Numbered from the stretch's first letter, positions 46,216-56,704 are shown. The stretch: DNA of 64,000 nucleotides from Rapana venosa (GCA_028751875.1 CM054154.1:57770567-57834566); one strand, 5' to 3'. Numbers and translations: made by a program. The notes: generated by a model not told the origin, from the letters alone.

Positions 46216-46787
46216 CGCGCGCGCGCGCGTGCGTGTGAAGAAGAAGATAGGGGAGAGAGGAGTGATATTGGAGGGGAAAATGTGAAACGGCTAACATGTC
46301 TGCTTGCTTTCATGCCTGTGTTGTGTGCTTATGTGTCTGAATGTGAGCTTGTTTTTGTAAGCACAATCCATGGAAAGTGAATAGAGTGTGCATGGACGTG
46401 TATCTGAAAGAATAACCGAGCTGGGCGTATCTTGAAAAAAAAAAAAAGAGAGAGAGAGAGATAAAACAAAACTTATGTTGTACTTTTTGGAGGGATTGGA
46501 TTATTGGCCTTGGCGAACGGAACTTCTGACTGTCAGAGAAGGTAAAGTGTGAATTTGCTTTGTTGGAGTCAGTTTTGCAGATTTTTCCTGAACTTTTTGT
46601 ATTTGTCTTTTCCCCTTGATTATCGTTTTGCAAAGTTTGCAAATAGCCATTTTTTGCCTTTTTTGTGTTTTGTACTTTGAAGGTTTTTAAAAATACTGTC
46701 TTTAGGAGTTCTTTTTCAGTTGTTTCTTATTTATGAATTTGCTATTCATTGAATTGTGCACAATAATACAAGTGTTTTACAGCTATC
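46048..46787 (+). repeat. ORF1-ORF2 spacer with long (GT)n and Z-DNA-like tract
   Basis: (GT)n at about 46128-46212, flanked by GT-rich sequence and ending in a GCGCGCGCGCGTGCG run. Then follow a GA-rich stretch (46437-46465) and AT-rich sequence up to the ORF2 ATG. Frames through it (Thr/His or Cys/Val repeats) are artefacts. Confidence 0.8.
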
Positions 46788-48062
46788 ATGTCTGGGAACA
46801 ATAGTACTTGGCTAACAAAACAAGGTTTTCGTGTAGGACACTTAAATATCAGTCATGTGATAAACAAATCGACAGAAATACCTGCAATTCTATCAAATTC
46901 TGAAAAAAATCCATGTTTTGGGCTTTTCTGAAACGCATTTAAATCCTCATATCTCGGGTAATGACATCTCCATTCCAGGCTATACCGTTGTTCGTAGAGA
47001 CCCCCATAGTGTTCATGAAACAGGTTTAATGGTCTATATTCACAACTCTATTCAGTTTAAAAGGTTAATAGATTTAGAGCAGCATACCCTAGAAACAATT
47101 TGGATAGAAATCAAAATCAAACATTCTAAACCCCTTCTTTTGTGTTTTTTGTACAGAAATCCTGCTGAAAATGTTAACTGAATTAATCGTTATATAGATA
47201 TGATGGAAATATTAATGAGGGTTTCCCAAAAGGGCATAAAACATCAGGGACCCTTTTTAAAAATTGGGCTTTTATTAAACAAATAACCAATGGGCCAAAC
47301 AGTCCAGTTATTCGTTTTTAAAAATAGATAAAAAAACACCAACCCCTAATTACTAAGACATGAAAACTGTTAAAAACCATTTTTATAAAACCAAACCCAA
47401 TACGTTTTTTGAGAAACTGTTCCATTTTTTGGTTGAAACGACCATTTTTCCCCGTTTTCACTTTGGGCCAAAAAAGGAATAAAAACCCCCAAACTTAATC
47501 ATAAAACTATAACGTATAGAAACTTTTCCAAATTCGATACTAACAAATTCTTGCAAGATCTTATAAACTCTTCCCTTAACAGTGTATATCAGCTGACCAA
47601 TCCAGATCATGCTCTTGATCTATGGTATCAGATTTTCTGTGGCATTTACAATAAACATGCTCCTCTTCGGACAAAAAGAGTTTAATACTTAATTAAACCA
47701 CCATGGCTCACTAAGCAAGTTCAAGAAAATATTCATTTAAGAGATAACCTGTTAAAAAGAGGATCTCGTGAAGAATATAAAAAGCAAAGAAATTATGTTA
47801 GTAGTCTTTTAAGAACAGAAAAAAAGAAATACTTTGAACAACTAGTTGATAAAAACAAAGATAGTAAGACCATTTGGAAAGCCATCAATAAACTAACAAA
47901 TAAAAATATAAGTAATACTTCAAATAACATTAAAGATATATCAGCTGATGTAATAAATTATCATTTTTCAACAGTGTTATCTCAGATATCTCAGATAATC
48001 ATTAATGACAATTCAGATAGCAGTGATTTAAGAGACCTAAAAACCTTTTGCTCTAACCATAA
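46788..48062 (+). pseudogene. CR1-like ORF2: endonuclease and linker
   Basis: ATG at 46788 (MSGNNSTWLTKQGFRVGHLN). Endonuclease blocks: FGFSETHLNP (~46915, catalytic Glu; the frame shifts just before it at an A run), ISIPGYTVVRRDPHS (46966-47010), GLMVYIHNSI (47025-47053) and WIEIKI (~47101). From 47180 to 47520 homopolymer corruption hides the GDxN and SDH blocks. The linker is cleaner: DLWYQIFCGIYNKHAPLRTK (47618-47677), KPPWLTKQVQE (47695-47730), KTIWKAINKLTNKN (47869-47910) and a HFSTVLSQI stretch (47962-47990). It ends at NHNI, where a LINE fragment is inserted. Confidence 0.8.
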
Positions 48063-48514
48063 CATCTACATCACTCCACATCACTCCAGACCACACAGCT
48101 CCTCTCCACATCACTCCAGACTACACAGCTCCTCTCCACATCACTCCAGACTACATCACACCTCTCCACATCACTCCAAATCACATCACTCATACTACAT
48201 CACACCTCTCCACATCACTGTCTTCACTTGTACACTCCTTCTCGTTCTCTCCGCTCTGCTGCAGATACCTTGTCCTTAGGAATACCTAGATTCAACTAAT
48301 CCACCATCGGCCGTCGCTCTTTCTCAATTTTCTGGTCCATTGATGTGCAATGATCTCCCTCTATCTCTCCGCCAAAAGCCTTCTTATGACACTTTTGGAT
48401 CCAGTCTCGACATATTTATTTCAAACCTGGGATTTTCCTCTCCTGCTTCATCTCATAGTTTTTCCCTGCCTTCAACAGCCAAGATTCTATTGCCCTGCCA
48501 GGGTGTGTGACCTC

Positions 48515-48575
<61 letters not shown>

Positions 48576-48717
48576 GTGTGTGTGTGCGCGTGCACATTTG
48601 GACTTGATGGAACTATTACTTGTTACTGGTTGTATGACTGTGTAAGAGTGAGTTTAGTGCAAGCGCTTTGATTTGTCTCTGCAAGATATAGCGCTATATA
48701 AATTCCATTTATTATTA

Positions 48718-48748
<31 letters not shown>

Positions 48749-48763
48749 TATTATTATCATCTA
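48063..48763 (+). mobile_element. 5'-truncated Jockey-like LINE 3' end inserted in ORF2
   Basis: CATCTA occurs on both sides (48063-48068 and 48758-48763), and host codons NHNI/YTKLSITPVS continue across the gap. The insertion holds a minisatellite (48064-48215), C-terminal codons SRSLRSAADTLSLGIPRFNQ and IGRRSFSI (48240-48340), (GT)n at 48516-48590, and the terminus GCGCTTTGATTTGTCTCTGC with (TTA)n to 48757. It is the plus-strand counterpart of the minus-strand LINEs at 20 and 42 kb. Confidence 0.85.
48064..48215 (+). repeat. Minisatellite, ~30-bp units
   Basis: CACATCACTCCA and CTACACAGCTCCTCT alternate in about five degenerate units of roughly 30 bases at the 5' edge of the truncated LINE insertion. 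Confidence 0.8.
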
Positions 48764-50335
48764 TACAAAGCTCAGCATCACACCTGTTAGTGTCCACGAC
48801 GTGTTTATTTCTTTAAAAGGTTTAAAACAAACAGCAAAACGTGGACTAGATGGACTGGATAGTATTGTTCTAAAACTTTCTGCTCCTGTAATAACTGACA
48901 CACTTACATATATCTATAATCTTTGTATGAGTAAAAACACATTTCCCAAAAAATATTAAAGCAAGCCAAAGTAATTCCATTGTTCAGATCAGGAAAGACT
49001 GCTGACCCTTCCAATTATCGACCAATATCCATTCTGTCAACACTCACAAAGCCTTTAGAACAGCACATGTATAAATGCCTTCTTGCTCATCTGAATAAGT
49101 ATAATCTCATACATCCCAACCAATATGGATTTAGAGCCAACCATTCGTGTAATACAGCATTATTAAAAATCACTGAAAGATGGCTATCCAATACAAACAA
49201 AAACCAATTTACTGGAGTTTTCTTTGTTGACTTTGCCAAGGCATTCGACGTCCTTGATCACAATCTCCTCTTAAAGAAACTAGCCAACTATAACATATCT
49301 CCCAATACCCTCGAACTTATTTGTTCCTTTCTATCTAACAGACAGCAAAAAGTTTATCTTAACAATTGCTTTTCTAAGTACCTTCCAAATACTTACGGTG
49401 TTCCTCAGGGGGTCTGTTTTTGGTCCCCTGCTATTTTCTCTATATATCAAGGACTTGCCTTTATCTTTTACAACATCCTGTGATTTTTTTTGCAGACGAC
49501 ACCACCATAGACACAACCGATAGGGATCCATACCAGATCTTTCAAGTAATGCAAGAAAACATAGATATTCTTGTCAAATGGACACATATGAATTACATGG
49601 CACTCAATCCGAACAAAACAAAATTCATGCTTATTTCAACTAGGCAAAAACGTTAAAATCTTAACGTAAATAAACCATCTCTCTATATAATTGATGATAT
49701 AATAGAAGAAATTTCAAGTCATACACTTTTAGGATTAACTATTGATAACAATTTATCTTGGTCAGATCACATCAAAAGATTATCAAGAAACATTGCCTCA
49801 AAAATATTTCAACTGCGTAAAATAAACCATTTTTTGTCTCTGCACGCAAGAAAAATATTCTTTTATTCTTATATTTAGTCAAGCATTGATTATGCTGCCA
49901 CTCTTTGGGATCTGGCAAGCAACAACTTAACTAAATCTATTACTAGACTTCATAAACGTGCTGTTAAACTTGTATTAGATAAGTCATGTTCATTAACTGA
50001 TGCTGATTATCGAGATAATAACCTCCTTCCGTTAAACTTCAAACTACTGTTCAACAAACGAATTCTTATGCATAAAATTTTTCATGGCATTGTCCCACCA
50101 TCACTAAGAGACATGTTTACAGTTAATGAATTTGGGCACTCGCACACTGTTGATCTTCCTTTGCGTAGAATTACTCCATATTTATAAGTCAAGTCTGTCC
50201 TTTTCTGGAAGCTGGCTCTGGAACAGACCTCCTGTCTTTTTAAAAACTGAAACAAATCATAAAAGGTTCAAAACATTGTATCATGACTTTTTAATGAAAA
50301 GTACAAACTTGGCGTCACTTTCTCCTCAAATTTGA
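48764..50335 (+). pseudogene. CR1-like ORF2: reverse transcriptase
   Basis: Blocks in order: RGLDGLDSIVLKLSAPVITD (48842-48900), TYIYNLCMSKNTFP (48907-48948), FRSGKTADPSNYRPISILST (48981-49040), NQYGFRANHSCNTALLKI (49118-49170), VFFVDFAKAFDVLDHNLLLK (49219-49278, first Asp), YGVPQGVCFW (49395-49425, from the VPQGS block), FFADDTTIDTT (49488-49520, catalytic) and NPNKTKFMLISTRQKR (49608-49655). A C-terminal part with RLHKRAVKLVLDKS-like and FNKRILMHKIFHGIVPPSLR codons (50050-50110) ends at 50333. Catalytic residues are intact; shifts near 48955, 49420 and 49490 and a stop at 49878 remain. Confidence 0.87.
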
Positions 50336-50641
50336 TCAACAATTTCTACATAGTGGTATGCTGTTCAGTGGTATGCTTTGTTTGATTGTGTTTACATGCT
50401 TGTGGTATGTCAGTTTTCTTAACTGCCAGTTTGTCTATTAATTTGTGCGACATTTGTAGAGAGCATTTGTTACGTGTACTTTCCTACCATTTTTTAAAAC
50501 TTGATTTTGCGCAGCAGTTATTTCTACATAATTATGTCATCTTGTATTTGGAAACTCTCCCTCATTTTCTCTGTCTGTCTGTCTGTCTCTCTCCCTTCCT
50601 CCCTCCCCCCCCCCCCCCCCCTCTCTCTCTCTCTCTCTCTT
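50336..50641 (+). other. 3' UTR of the CR1-like element and polypyrimidine tract
   Basis: AT-rich sequence to about 50555, then CTCCCTCATTTTCTC (satellite-like), (CTGT)n, about 18 C residues and (TC)n to 50641. No gene. Confidence 0.6.
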
Positions 50642-50757
50642 GTCATCGGGGTGAACTCGTGTTCACAGTTGCAGCAAGACGTGTTTTTACACTCTCTGCA
50701 ATTAATGACATTTTTTGTTAATTAAGCAGGAATTGGTAATTACCAGTGACTGCCTAA

Positions 50758-51002
50758 ATGTACCATCAAAATGCCAACAACAGCAAATCCACAAACAAAA
50801 AATTGACAATTCTACTGCATAGCAGTGAAGATATCTGCAAGAGGAAAAAAACCACAACAGAGAAACAAGCCACTGGCCCGGCCATGTTCAGTGACAACAG
50901 AAGTGACAGGCTGGTGCACTGCTGTGACTGTCTCTGCACTTACTGTCTGTTCTTTCTCCTGCTCTGTTGAGTGGGGACATTGAACTGAATCCAGAACCAG
51001 GG
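50758..51002 (+). pseudogene. ORF1 leader: hydrophobic segment and 2A-like motif
   Basis: The frame from ATG 50758 gives a polar start, then DRLVHCCDCLCTYCLFFLLL with a stop at 50968. One base out of frame, SGDIELNPEPG follows at 50970-51002. 2A-like oligopeptides end in D-x-E-x-N-P-G-P and usually follow a hydrophobic stretch; they cause ribosome skipping between the last Gly and Pro, and are documented in APE-type non-LTR retrotransposons of invertebrates including molluscs. Here the key Gly is Glu (GAA for GGA, one transition). The leader, the motif and ORF1 are in three different frames, so this copy is dead. Confidence 0.65.
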
Positions 51003-51070
51003 ATTACACTCATGAAACAAACTACAATAGCTACAATGACTATAACGACTACAACTACTCCAACTATTTC

Positions 51071-51770
51071 ATGCAACAAGTACAAATGTCCCTGGACAAC
51101 AAATTTTCCGACTTCATGATTTTCCTTCAAACCCACGCTACCGACGTGTGCCATAAAGTGGATGAGAACCTGGCAAAACTACAAAGTTCCTTTGATCGTC
51201 TGGCTTCGGAGCTGTACTCCCTCCAGGAATGGGTTCGAGAAGACAGGCAAGACATCTGCGAACTCAAAGAAAACCAAACATACTTTCATGAACGGAGGGA
51301 CCGAATGGAAAGGGAGCTGGAAGAACTGCAGAAGGATTCCCGACAGTGTACCTTGAAATTTCTTGGCGTCAGAGAAGATGGTTATGAAACCACCCAGAAC
51401 AGTTTGCAGGATGTTGTCGACCTGCTCAATGAGTATTCATCATCACAGACATGGCAGGAATCGGATATTGAAAGGTGCTACCGCACGGGAGCTCGGCGAA
51501 CACACAGAGATCCTCCGCGACCACTGATTGTCCGTATGCACAGGTGGAGTAGCAAAATGGAAATCCTGACCAACAAAGCACTGAGAGATCTCCCCCGGGC
51601 AAGAAAACATCAGGATCTCTGCAGATCTGACTGTCCGCCAAAGAGAAAAGTGGAGCACCATCGTCAGCAGGGCAACTGGCCTACTTCAGAGCAGGCCGAC
51701 TGCAAGTGGAAGATGGCCAGCCACGCCCCCCTAGGTACAGCGGGAATCACCGGAGAGATCATCACACTTA
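51071..51770 (+). pseudogene. Family A ORF1: coiled coil and RRM-type domain
   Basis: ATG at 51071. Residues 1-90 are heptad-like and charged (LAKLQSSFDRLASELYSLQE, ERRDRMERELEELQK), as in the trimerising coiled coil of L1-type ORF1 proteins. CTLKFLGVREDGYETTQNSL (~51350) opens an RRM-like domain, with DIERCYRTGA and PPRPLIVRMHRWSSKMEIL (51509-51565) matching the RNA-binding blocks of Transposase_22-type ORF1. After a shift near 51605, ISADLTVRQREKWS follows in another frame. The protein would bind element RNA and chaperone it. The frame from 51071 stays open to 51988, but the last third is not the native frame. Confidence 0.75.
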
Positions 51771-52729
51771 CCCCCAGGGGACCGGGGAGGAACTGGACTC
51801 AAGGCACCAGAGGACTGCATACGACAGCCAAACAAATCAGTTCCACACAGAGACATTCAAGGACAGAAGGAACGTTACCCTTCCCCCCAGGGCGAAAGGA
51901 GAAGTTGGAGGCAGACAGAAGCGAACAGAAGACGAGACACATTCTCTATGCTGCAACCCCGTCAGGCTTTAAGATCCACCTCCTCTGAAACTTCAGGGCC
52001 ACACCCCATGACGGCACCCATAGCCCCTGGTACACGCCTCTACAGTGAGGTGTTGGCTGATGTTCCATCCACCTCTGACGGAGCTGTGGAAGAGCCAGAC
52101 CTGTCTCCTTCTCCCGCCTTGAGGAACATCGTGGAGACTGCTGCCAGTGTCCAGAGGCTGAGTCCAGCGCCGGGAGCAACAGAGCAAGTCAGCCCCCCTC
52201 CATGAGACAGTGTGTGAGGAGCGCAGCACTCCGCCCCGTGCGCTGTGTGGGATCCTCCGGCACTGAGCCTCCCTTTCTCCCCAGAAACCAAAACACGGAG
52301 AAGGTAGAGGAGAGATGTGACAGCTGAGGACGGACTACTTTGCAAGGACAAAAAAGACAATACAACAACGACTCTCACTACAACTTCCACCCTTCCCCCC
52401 TCCACCCATGGCTTGTTGTTTAACCCCCACCCTTCCCTGGATGGCTCAGAAAAGAATAACGATGACGGAAAAGAGCCTGCAACAGAACCAAGTGCAGCCG
52501 CACCGCAAAGGGCAGAGCAGCAGACAGGGGATTCCCCTGCACTGAACATTGCAGGCGAGCAGAGCAGCGATGCACGGACTTTAAGTGACAGCAATTCACA
52601 ACAAGCCTCTGCGGACAGGCGGACAGGCAGAACGCGGGCAAAAACTGCAACTAACGGGATGAGTGCTCACCACAAAAACAAGAAGCAAGCCTCAAAGACC
52701 AGTACTTCTAAGAAAAAGAAATGACGCCA
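51771..52729 (+). other. ORF1-ORF2 interval of family A
   Basis: GC-rich sequence coding, in short frames, for Pro/Ser/Thr-rich and then Lys-rich stretches (APGTRLYSEVLADVPSTSD, 52020-52075; KNKKQASKTSTSKKKK, 52675-52722). Probably the disordered tail of ORF1 or the N-terminus of ORF2. No domain recognised; minus-strand frames are shadows. Confidence 0.5.
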
Positions 52730-53965
52730 AGGTCATGACCCTAAAGAGGAAGAGTGACAGCATTTCCCCCGCCCCCACATCAGTGCACAATACTGGCCTG
52801 GAATGGGGAAGGCTTGGCATCAAAACTGAAGGACATTTTCATTTCCCACTTTTGTGTCCCCAGTATGATTTCGTTTGTTTCACTGAAACCTTTATGAACA
52901 ACTTTTGTTAAGCGCATTTCCCGTCATACTGCTTTTCAGCACAAGTCCAGAAGTTTTCAAAACAAGGAAGAAATAGTGGTGGGGTTGTTGTTTTAGTTAG
53001 AAATGAATTTTGCATTTTGTTAAAGATGTGTCAACTCCATATAACAATGTGATCATAATGCAACTATCTAACGAACTTTTGGTACACTGTCTGATGTATT
53101 TATGTTTTGTACATATCTAAACCCAACAGATAGTCCATTTTATGAAATAGTGATTTCACGATGGAAATTTCAATGCTTGACGTTGAAATGCTTAAATACT
53201 GTTAAAGGCAATAATGATGCCCCAGTTCATCTTTGTGGTGATCTAAATGCAAGAACAGCAAGCAAACAGCCATGGTATTTTGATGGTGATTCTTTTTGCT
53301 TCGAGCAAGATGAATCCTTCAAACTTTGCAACCCTTCCAATACTGAGTATCTACTGCTCCCACAGAGATGTTCACAAGATCACAGTCAAAACAGTTACGT
53401 GAAAAATTTGCTATGTTTGTGTACAATTTTGATCTTTACATACTAAATGGTTCTACTGCAGGTGACAGAAATGGTTCCTTTACATTTATCTCCACCACTG
53501 TAAACAGCGTCATAGATTACTTTTTATTTTCCTGTTCTCTTTGTTCAACCCCTTGTGCCCATGCATGTTGAAGAACGTATTGATTCTAAGCATATGCCCA
53601 TAGTCTGTCATGCTTTATGTAATGCCAAAATTGACATTAAAGGACAGAAGTGTTTTTTTGATAAATTTTGTATGGTCGCAGGACAAACAGGACACTTTTC
53701 TCAGCAATCTTGATTTGCCTGACAATTACAGAAACTAGATGAAGCGTTCTTACTCAGTGATTCCAACATTAATGGGGTTTGTAAATGTTTTTACGAACAT
53801 GCTGTCTTCTGCCGCCTCCTGTTTTAAGAAAACATTCAGGGGACAAAGAAAGAAAGGGAGTGAGTGGTTTGATGGGGAGTGTGAGCATGCCAGAAGGGTC
53901 ACTCGTTCTGCTCTTTGTGGTTTTTTACGCACTAAGTCTTCATTGGACGGAACAGTATACTGTAA
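52730..53965 (+). pseudogene. Family A ORF2: APE endonuclease and linker, copy 4
   Basis: Pieces: QYDFVCFTETFMNN (52862-52905, metal-binding Glu), SGGVVVLVRNEFCIL (52974-53020), VHLCGDLNARTAS (53222-53260, the GDxN block), NFDLYILNGSTAGDRNGSFT (53425-53485), VIDYFLFSCSL (53510-53543), RIDSKHMPIVCH (53577-53610, in place of SDH) and KGSEWFDGECEHARRVTRSA (53855-53915). They align with 5.0-6.0 kb. Many frame changes. Confidence 0.78.
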
Positions 53966-54330
53966 TCTATCTATCTATCTGTCCCGTAGTCTGACGACCG
54001 TGGGGGCACCCTCAAAGACTCAGCAACCAGTTCCCTCCATTCCTCTCTCTGTTCTGCCTTTCTCAGGGTTTTGTTGAGTTCTAGGCCTGTCCATTCACTG
54101 ATGTTATCCTCCCAGCTCTTCTTTGGTCTGCCTCTTCTTCTTCCTCCTTGGACAGTGCCTTGCAAAACTGTCTTTGTAATTCCTTGGGATCTTGTGACAT
54201 GCCCATACCACTTAAGTTTACGCTTTTTCACGATCGTTAGAAGGTTCTCATAGGGTCCAATGGTTTGCTGGATTCTGTTATGCACGCTTTCGTTGCTTAT
54301 GTGGTCTTTGTAGGAGATGCCAAGGAGTCT
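53966..54330 (-). mobile_element. RTE-like LINE 3' fragment inserted in family A ORF2
   Basis: Minus-strand copy of the 3' 365 bases of the element at 38468-39386, with few differences and a (CTAT)n tail at 53966-53979. Codes MRLLGISYKDHISNESVHNR, LKWYGHVTRSQGI and QGGRRRGRPKKSWEDN. It splits family A ORF2 just after the SEWFDGEC linker; the host resumes at 54331 with HRNYKKLLATKEKEFKRKSR. I could not define a target-site duplication. Confidence 0.9.
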
Positions 54331-56690
54331 CATAGAAATTACAAAAAGCTTTTAGCCACCAAAGAAAAAGAATTCAAAAGAAAAAGCAGAGAGGAACTTG
54401 TAAACAGTATAAATGATTCTGCAAAGTTTTGGAGACACATAAAGAAATTTTCAAGGAAAACATCGGAGATAGGCAATATAGCTATGGAGCAATGGGTTGA
54501 ACATTTTAAAGGGCTCTTTGGTGATGGGGGAAGTGAACAGGAGGAAGTCACTGGCAGCAGTGCAATGTTTATCTGACTCAGTGGACATTCTGCAGGATGT
54601 GATAGAATTAAATTCGGATATCAATGAGGAAGAAATTGTTAAGGCCATTTAAAAATCTGAAACATAAAAGCTGCTGGTCTCGATGGCATTATCCCTGAAT
54701 TTTGAAGTCATAGTAAAAACATAGAAGAATAAAATCCTTTCTTGTTCATCTGTTTAACAAGAATTTTTTTTTCTGGACTCTATCCAGAATCTTGGACAGA
54801 AGCTATCATACACCCCATTCATAAGAAAGGAACCATCCACAATCCAGACAAATTTTAGAGGCATCTCATTAATAAACAATATGTAGTAAACTCCTAAGCT
54901 ATATAATTAATAAACGGTTATCAGCTTTCGGGAGAAAACAGAAATATCCTTGGTGAAATACAGGCAGGCTTTCGAAAAGATCACTCCAGGTAGATCACAT
55001 TTTCACATTATTTGCAATTATCCAAAGACAACTCCTAAGAAACAGAAAATTGTATGTCGCTTTTATCGATTTCAAAAAGGCTTTTGACCTTATTTCTCTT
55101 AGTAAACTTTGGCCGACCTGCAGAAAAATGGGGTAAATGGGAAAAAATTGAAAATATTACAGAGCATGTACGCAACTGTTAAGTCCGGGTTCGTTATGGG
55201 ACAAGATAATCAGAAGCCATATCTTTTCTTCAAAGGTTTAAAACAGGGCGAAATAACAAGCCCTCTCTTATTTTCATTATTTATCAACGAGTTGGCCCAA
55301 GAAGTTATCAAAAACGGTAAACACGGTGTTCAGCTTTACCCGATACTCTAGAAATGTTCATTTTGTTGTTTGCTGACGACATCGTTTAAATATCGGACAG
55401 TGCTGCCGGGTTACAAAACCAGCTAAACGTTCTTGCTAATCAATCACAAAAGCTAGATTTGCATTAAATCTTGATAAATCGATTATCGTCATAATTCAGA
55501 AATGGTGGGCATGTGCCTAAGAAAGAGGTTTGGTTTTACAAGGAAATGAAATAGCTATCGTAAATTCCTATAAATACCTGGGCTTATTCCTTTCAAATAA
55601 ATTGGCGTTCAGTAAAGCAGTACGTGAACTCCATGTAAAGCAAAAAAAGGGGTAATTAACATCTTCAGAACTCTATGGAAAATGGGAGATTTTCAACCAG
55701 AAGATTTTTGTCAAACTGTTTGATTCACAAATTAAACCGATTCTATTGTATGGGGCAGAAATATGGGGCCTTCTCAACAGAAAGCAGTTGGAGAATGTCC
55801 ACACATTTGCTCTTAAAAAAACTGTTAAATGTAAGCCCCCGAACTCCAAATGACAAGGTTTACAGTGAAACGGGTCGTTACCCATTACGTATTTCTAGTT
55901 ATATGTATGTACAAACGGATATTGGCTGCGGCTGACCGAACTAGAAGAATCTAGACTCCCACGAAAGGCCTATAATATGCTTTTGTCCCCTCCATAATGA
56001 TGGTAAATGTGTTGGGTATCACATATTTGTAAAATGTTATACGAGACTGGTTTCGGCTTTGTATGGGAAAACCAAGGTGTCACTAATCTAAAGTTTTCTT
56101 AAGCCAGCTTAAGCAAAGATTGATCGATTGTTTCTATCAAAAGTGGAAAAGAACATTAATATTAACAAAGCACGAGATTCAGTGTATATCGTACATTTAA
56201 ATTATCTGTATCATGGGAAAAGTACTTTTCCTTGGTGCCTAATAAGCATATCCGGACATTTGGATCAGATTTGACTAGGAATATCAGACCTACAGACGCA
56301 CAGAAAACGCTACAAAAGCCGTTTCTGAGCAAGATCTTCAGTGTTCATTTTGTCATAGTGCATAGAAACAGAAATGCACTTTCTTTTTCACTGCAGTTTT
56401 CTCAGTGACTTACGACTGAAATTCATCCCGAAAAAATATAGTATGTATCCTTCGCTAACTTCATTTCAAAGATTAATGCAAGATGATACGTGTGTCTATG
56501 ATCTTGGCAGATATGTTTATCATGCCAACAAACGCCGCTAATGTCATTTGGAAACCCCGTGGATTCCTTTGATTTACTGCTGTTTCCTTTACAATGTGTT
56601 TGTTCTACTGTAATGCCATATTCAACACATCCAGTCATTCCTGATTGCCCACATATTTGTAACGGGTTGTATGGCCTATACAATTAAATT
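54331..56690 (+). pseudogene. Family A ORF2: reverse transcriptase and C-terminal domain, copy 4
   Basis: Blocks: FWRHIKKFSRKTSEIG (54428-54475), EQWVEHFKGLFG (54487-54523), KAAGLDGIIPEF (54668-54703), SWTEAIIHPIHKKGT (~54790), QAGFRKDHS (~54965), LYVAFIDFKKAFDLI (55052-55095, first Asp) and GLKQGEITSPLLFSLFINEL (55233-55292). LFADDIV (~55370) is the catalytic block; NLDKSI (~55470) and YKYLGL (~55570) follow. C-terminal pieces include LYGAEIWGL (~55745), SPRTPNDKVYSETGRYPLRI (55833-55895), RLTELEESRLPRKAYNML (~55935) and GFGFVWENQGV (~56050). A shift or stop occurs every 100-250 bases. The 3' UTR runs to 56704. Confidence 0.8.
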
Positions 56691-56704
56691 CTTGAGTTCT
56701 TGAG

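Larger units (their letters stand above)
38286..50560 (+). mobile_element. CR1-like LINE with esterase ORF1, split by three insertions
   Basis: Removing three later insertions (38468-39386, about 41983-45562 and about 48064-48758) leaves one element: 5' UTR 38286-39853, ORF1 39854-46047, a (GT)n-bearing spacer, ORF2 46788-50335 and a 3' UTR. Each insertion has a target-site duplication and the reading continues across each gap, which is the evidence for a single element. The structure, EN-RT ORF2 preceded by a long ORF1 with an SGNH domain, is known for part of the CR1/L2 group. Satellite flanks the 5' end and a satellite-like CTCCCTCATTTTCTC stretch the 3' end. Confidence 0.8.
50642..56704 (+). 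mobile_element. LINE family A, copy 4 (near full length)
   Basis: Begins right after (TC)n with TTGTCATCGGGGTGAACTCG and carries a hydrophobic leader with a 2A-like motif, a coiled-coil/RRM ORF1, an APE endonuclease, RT and C-terminal domain. It ends ACAATTAAATTCTTGAGTTC with TTGAGTTC repeats at 56680-56704. An RTE-like fragment is inserted at 53966-54330. It is the only family A copy here that clearly includes both ORF1 and ORF2. Confidence 0.8.

Noticed and set aside
46044..46380. Open frames coding Thr/His or Cys/Val repeats
   Set aside because: They are translations of the (GT)n/(CA)n microsatellite on both strands.
52040..52594. 184-codon minus-strand frame
   Set aside because: Shadow of GC-rich coding-like sequence between ORF1 and ORF2 of a plus-strand LINE; Ser/Leu-rich with no recognisable motif.
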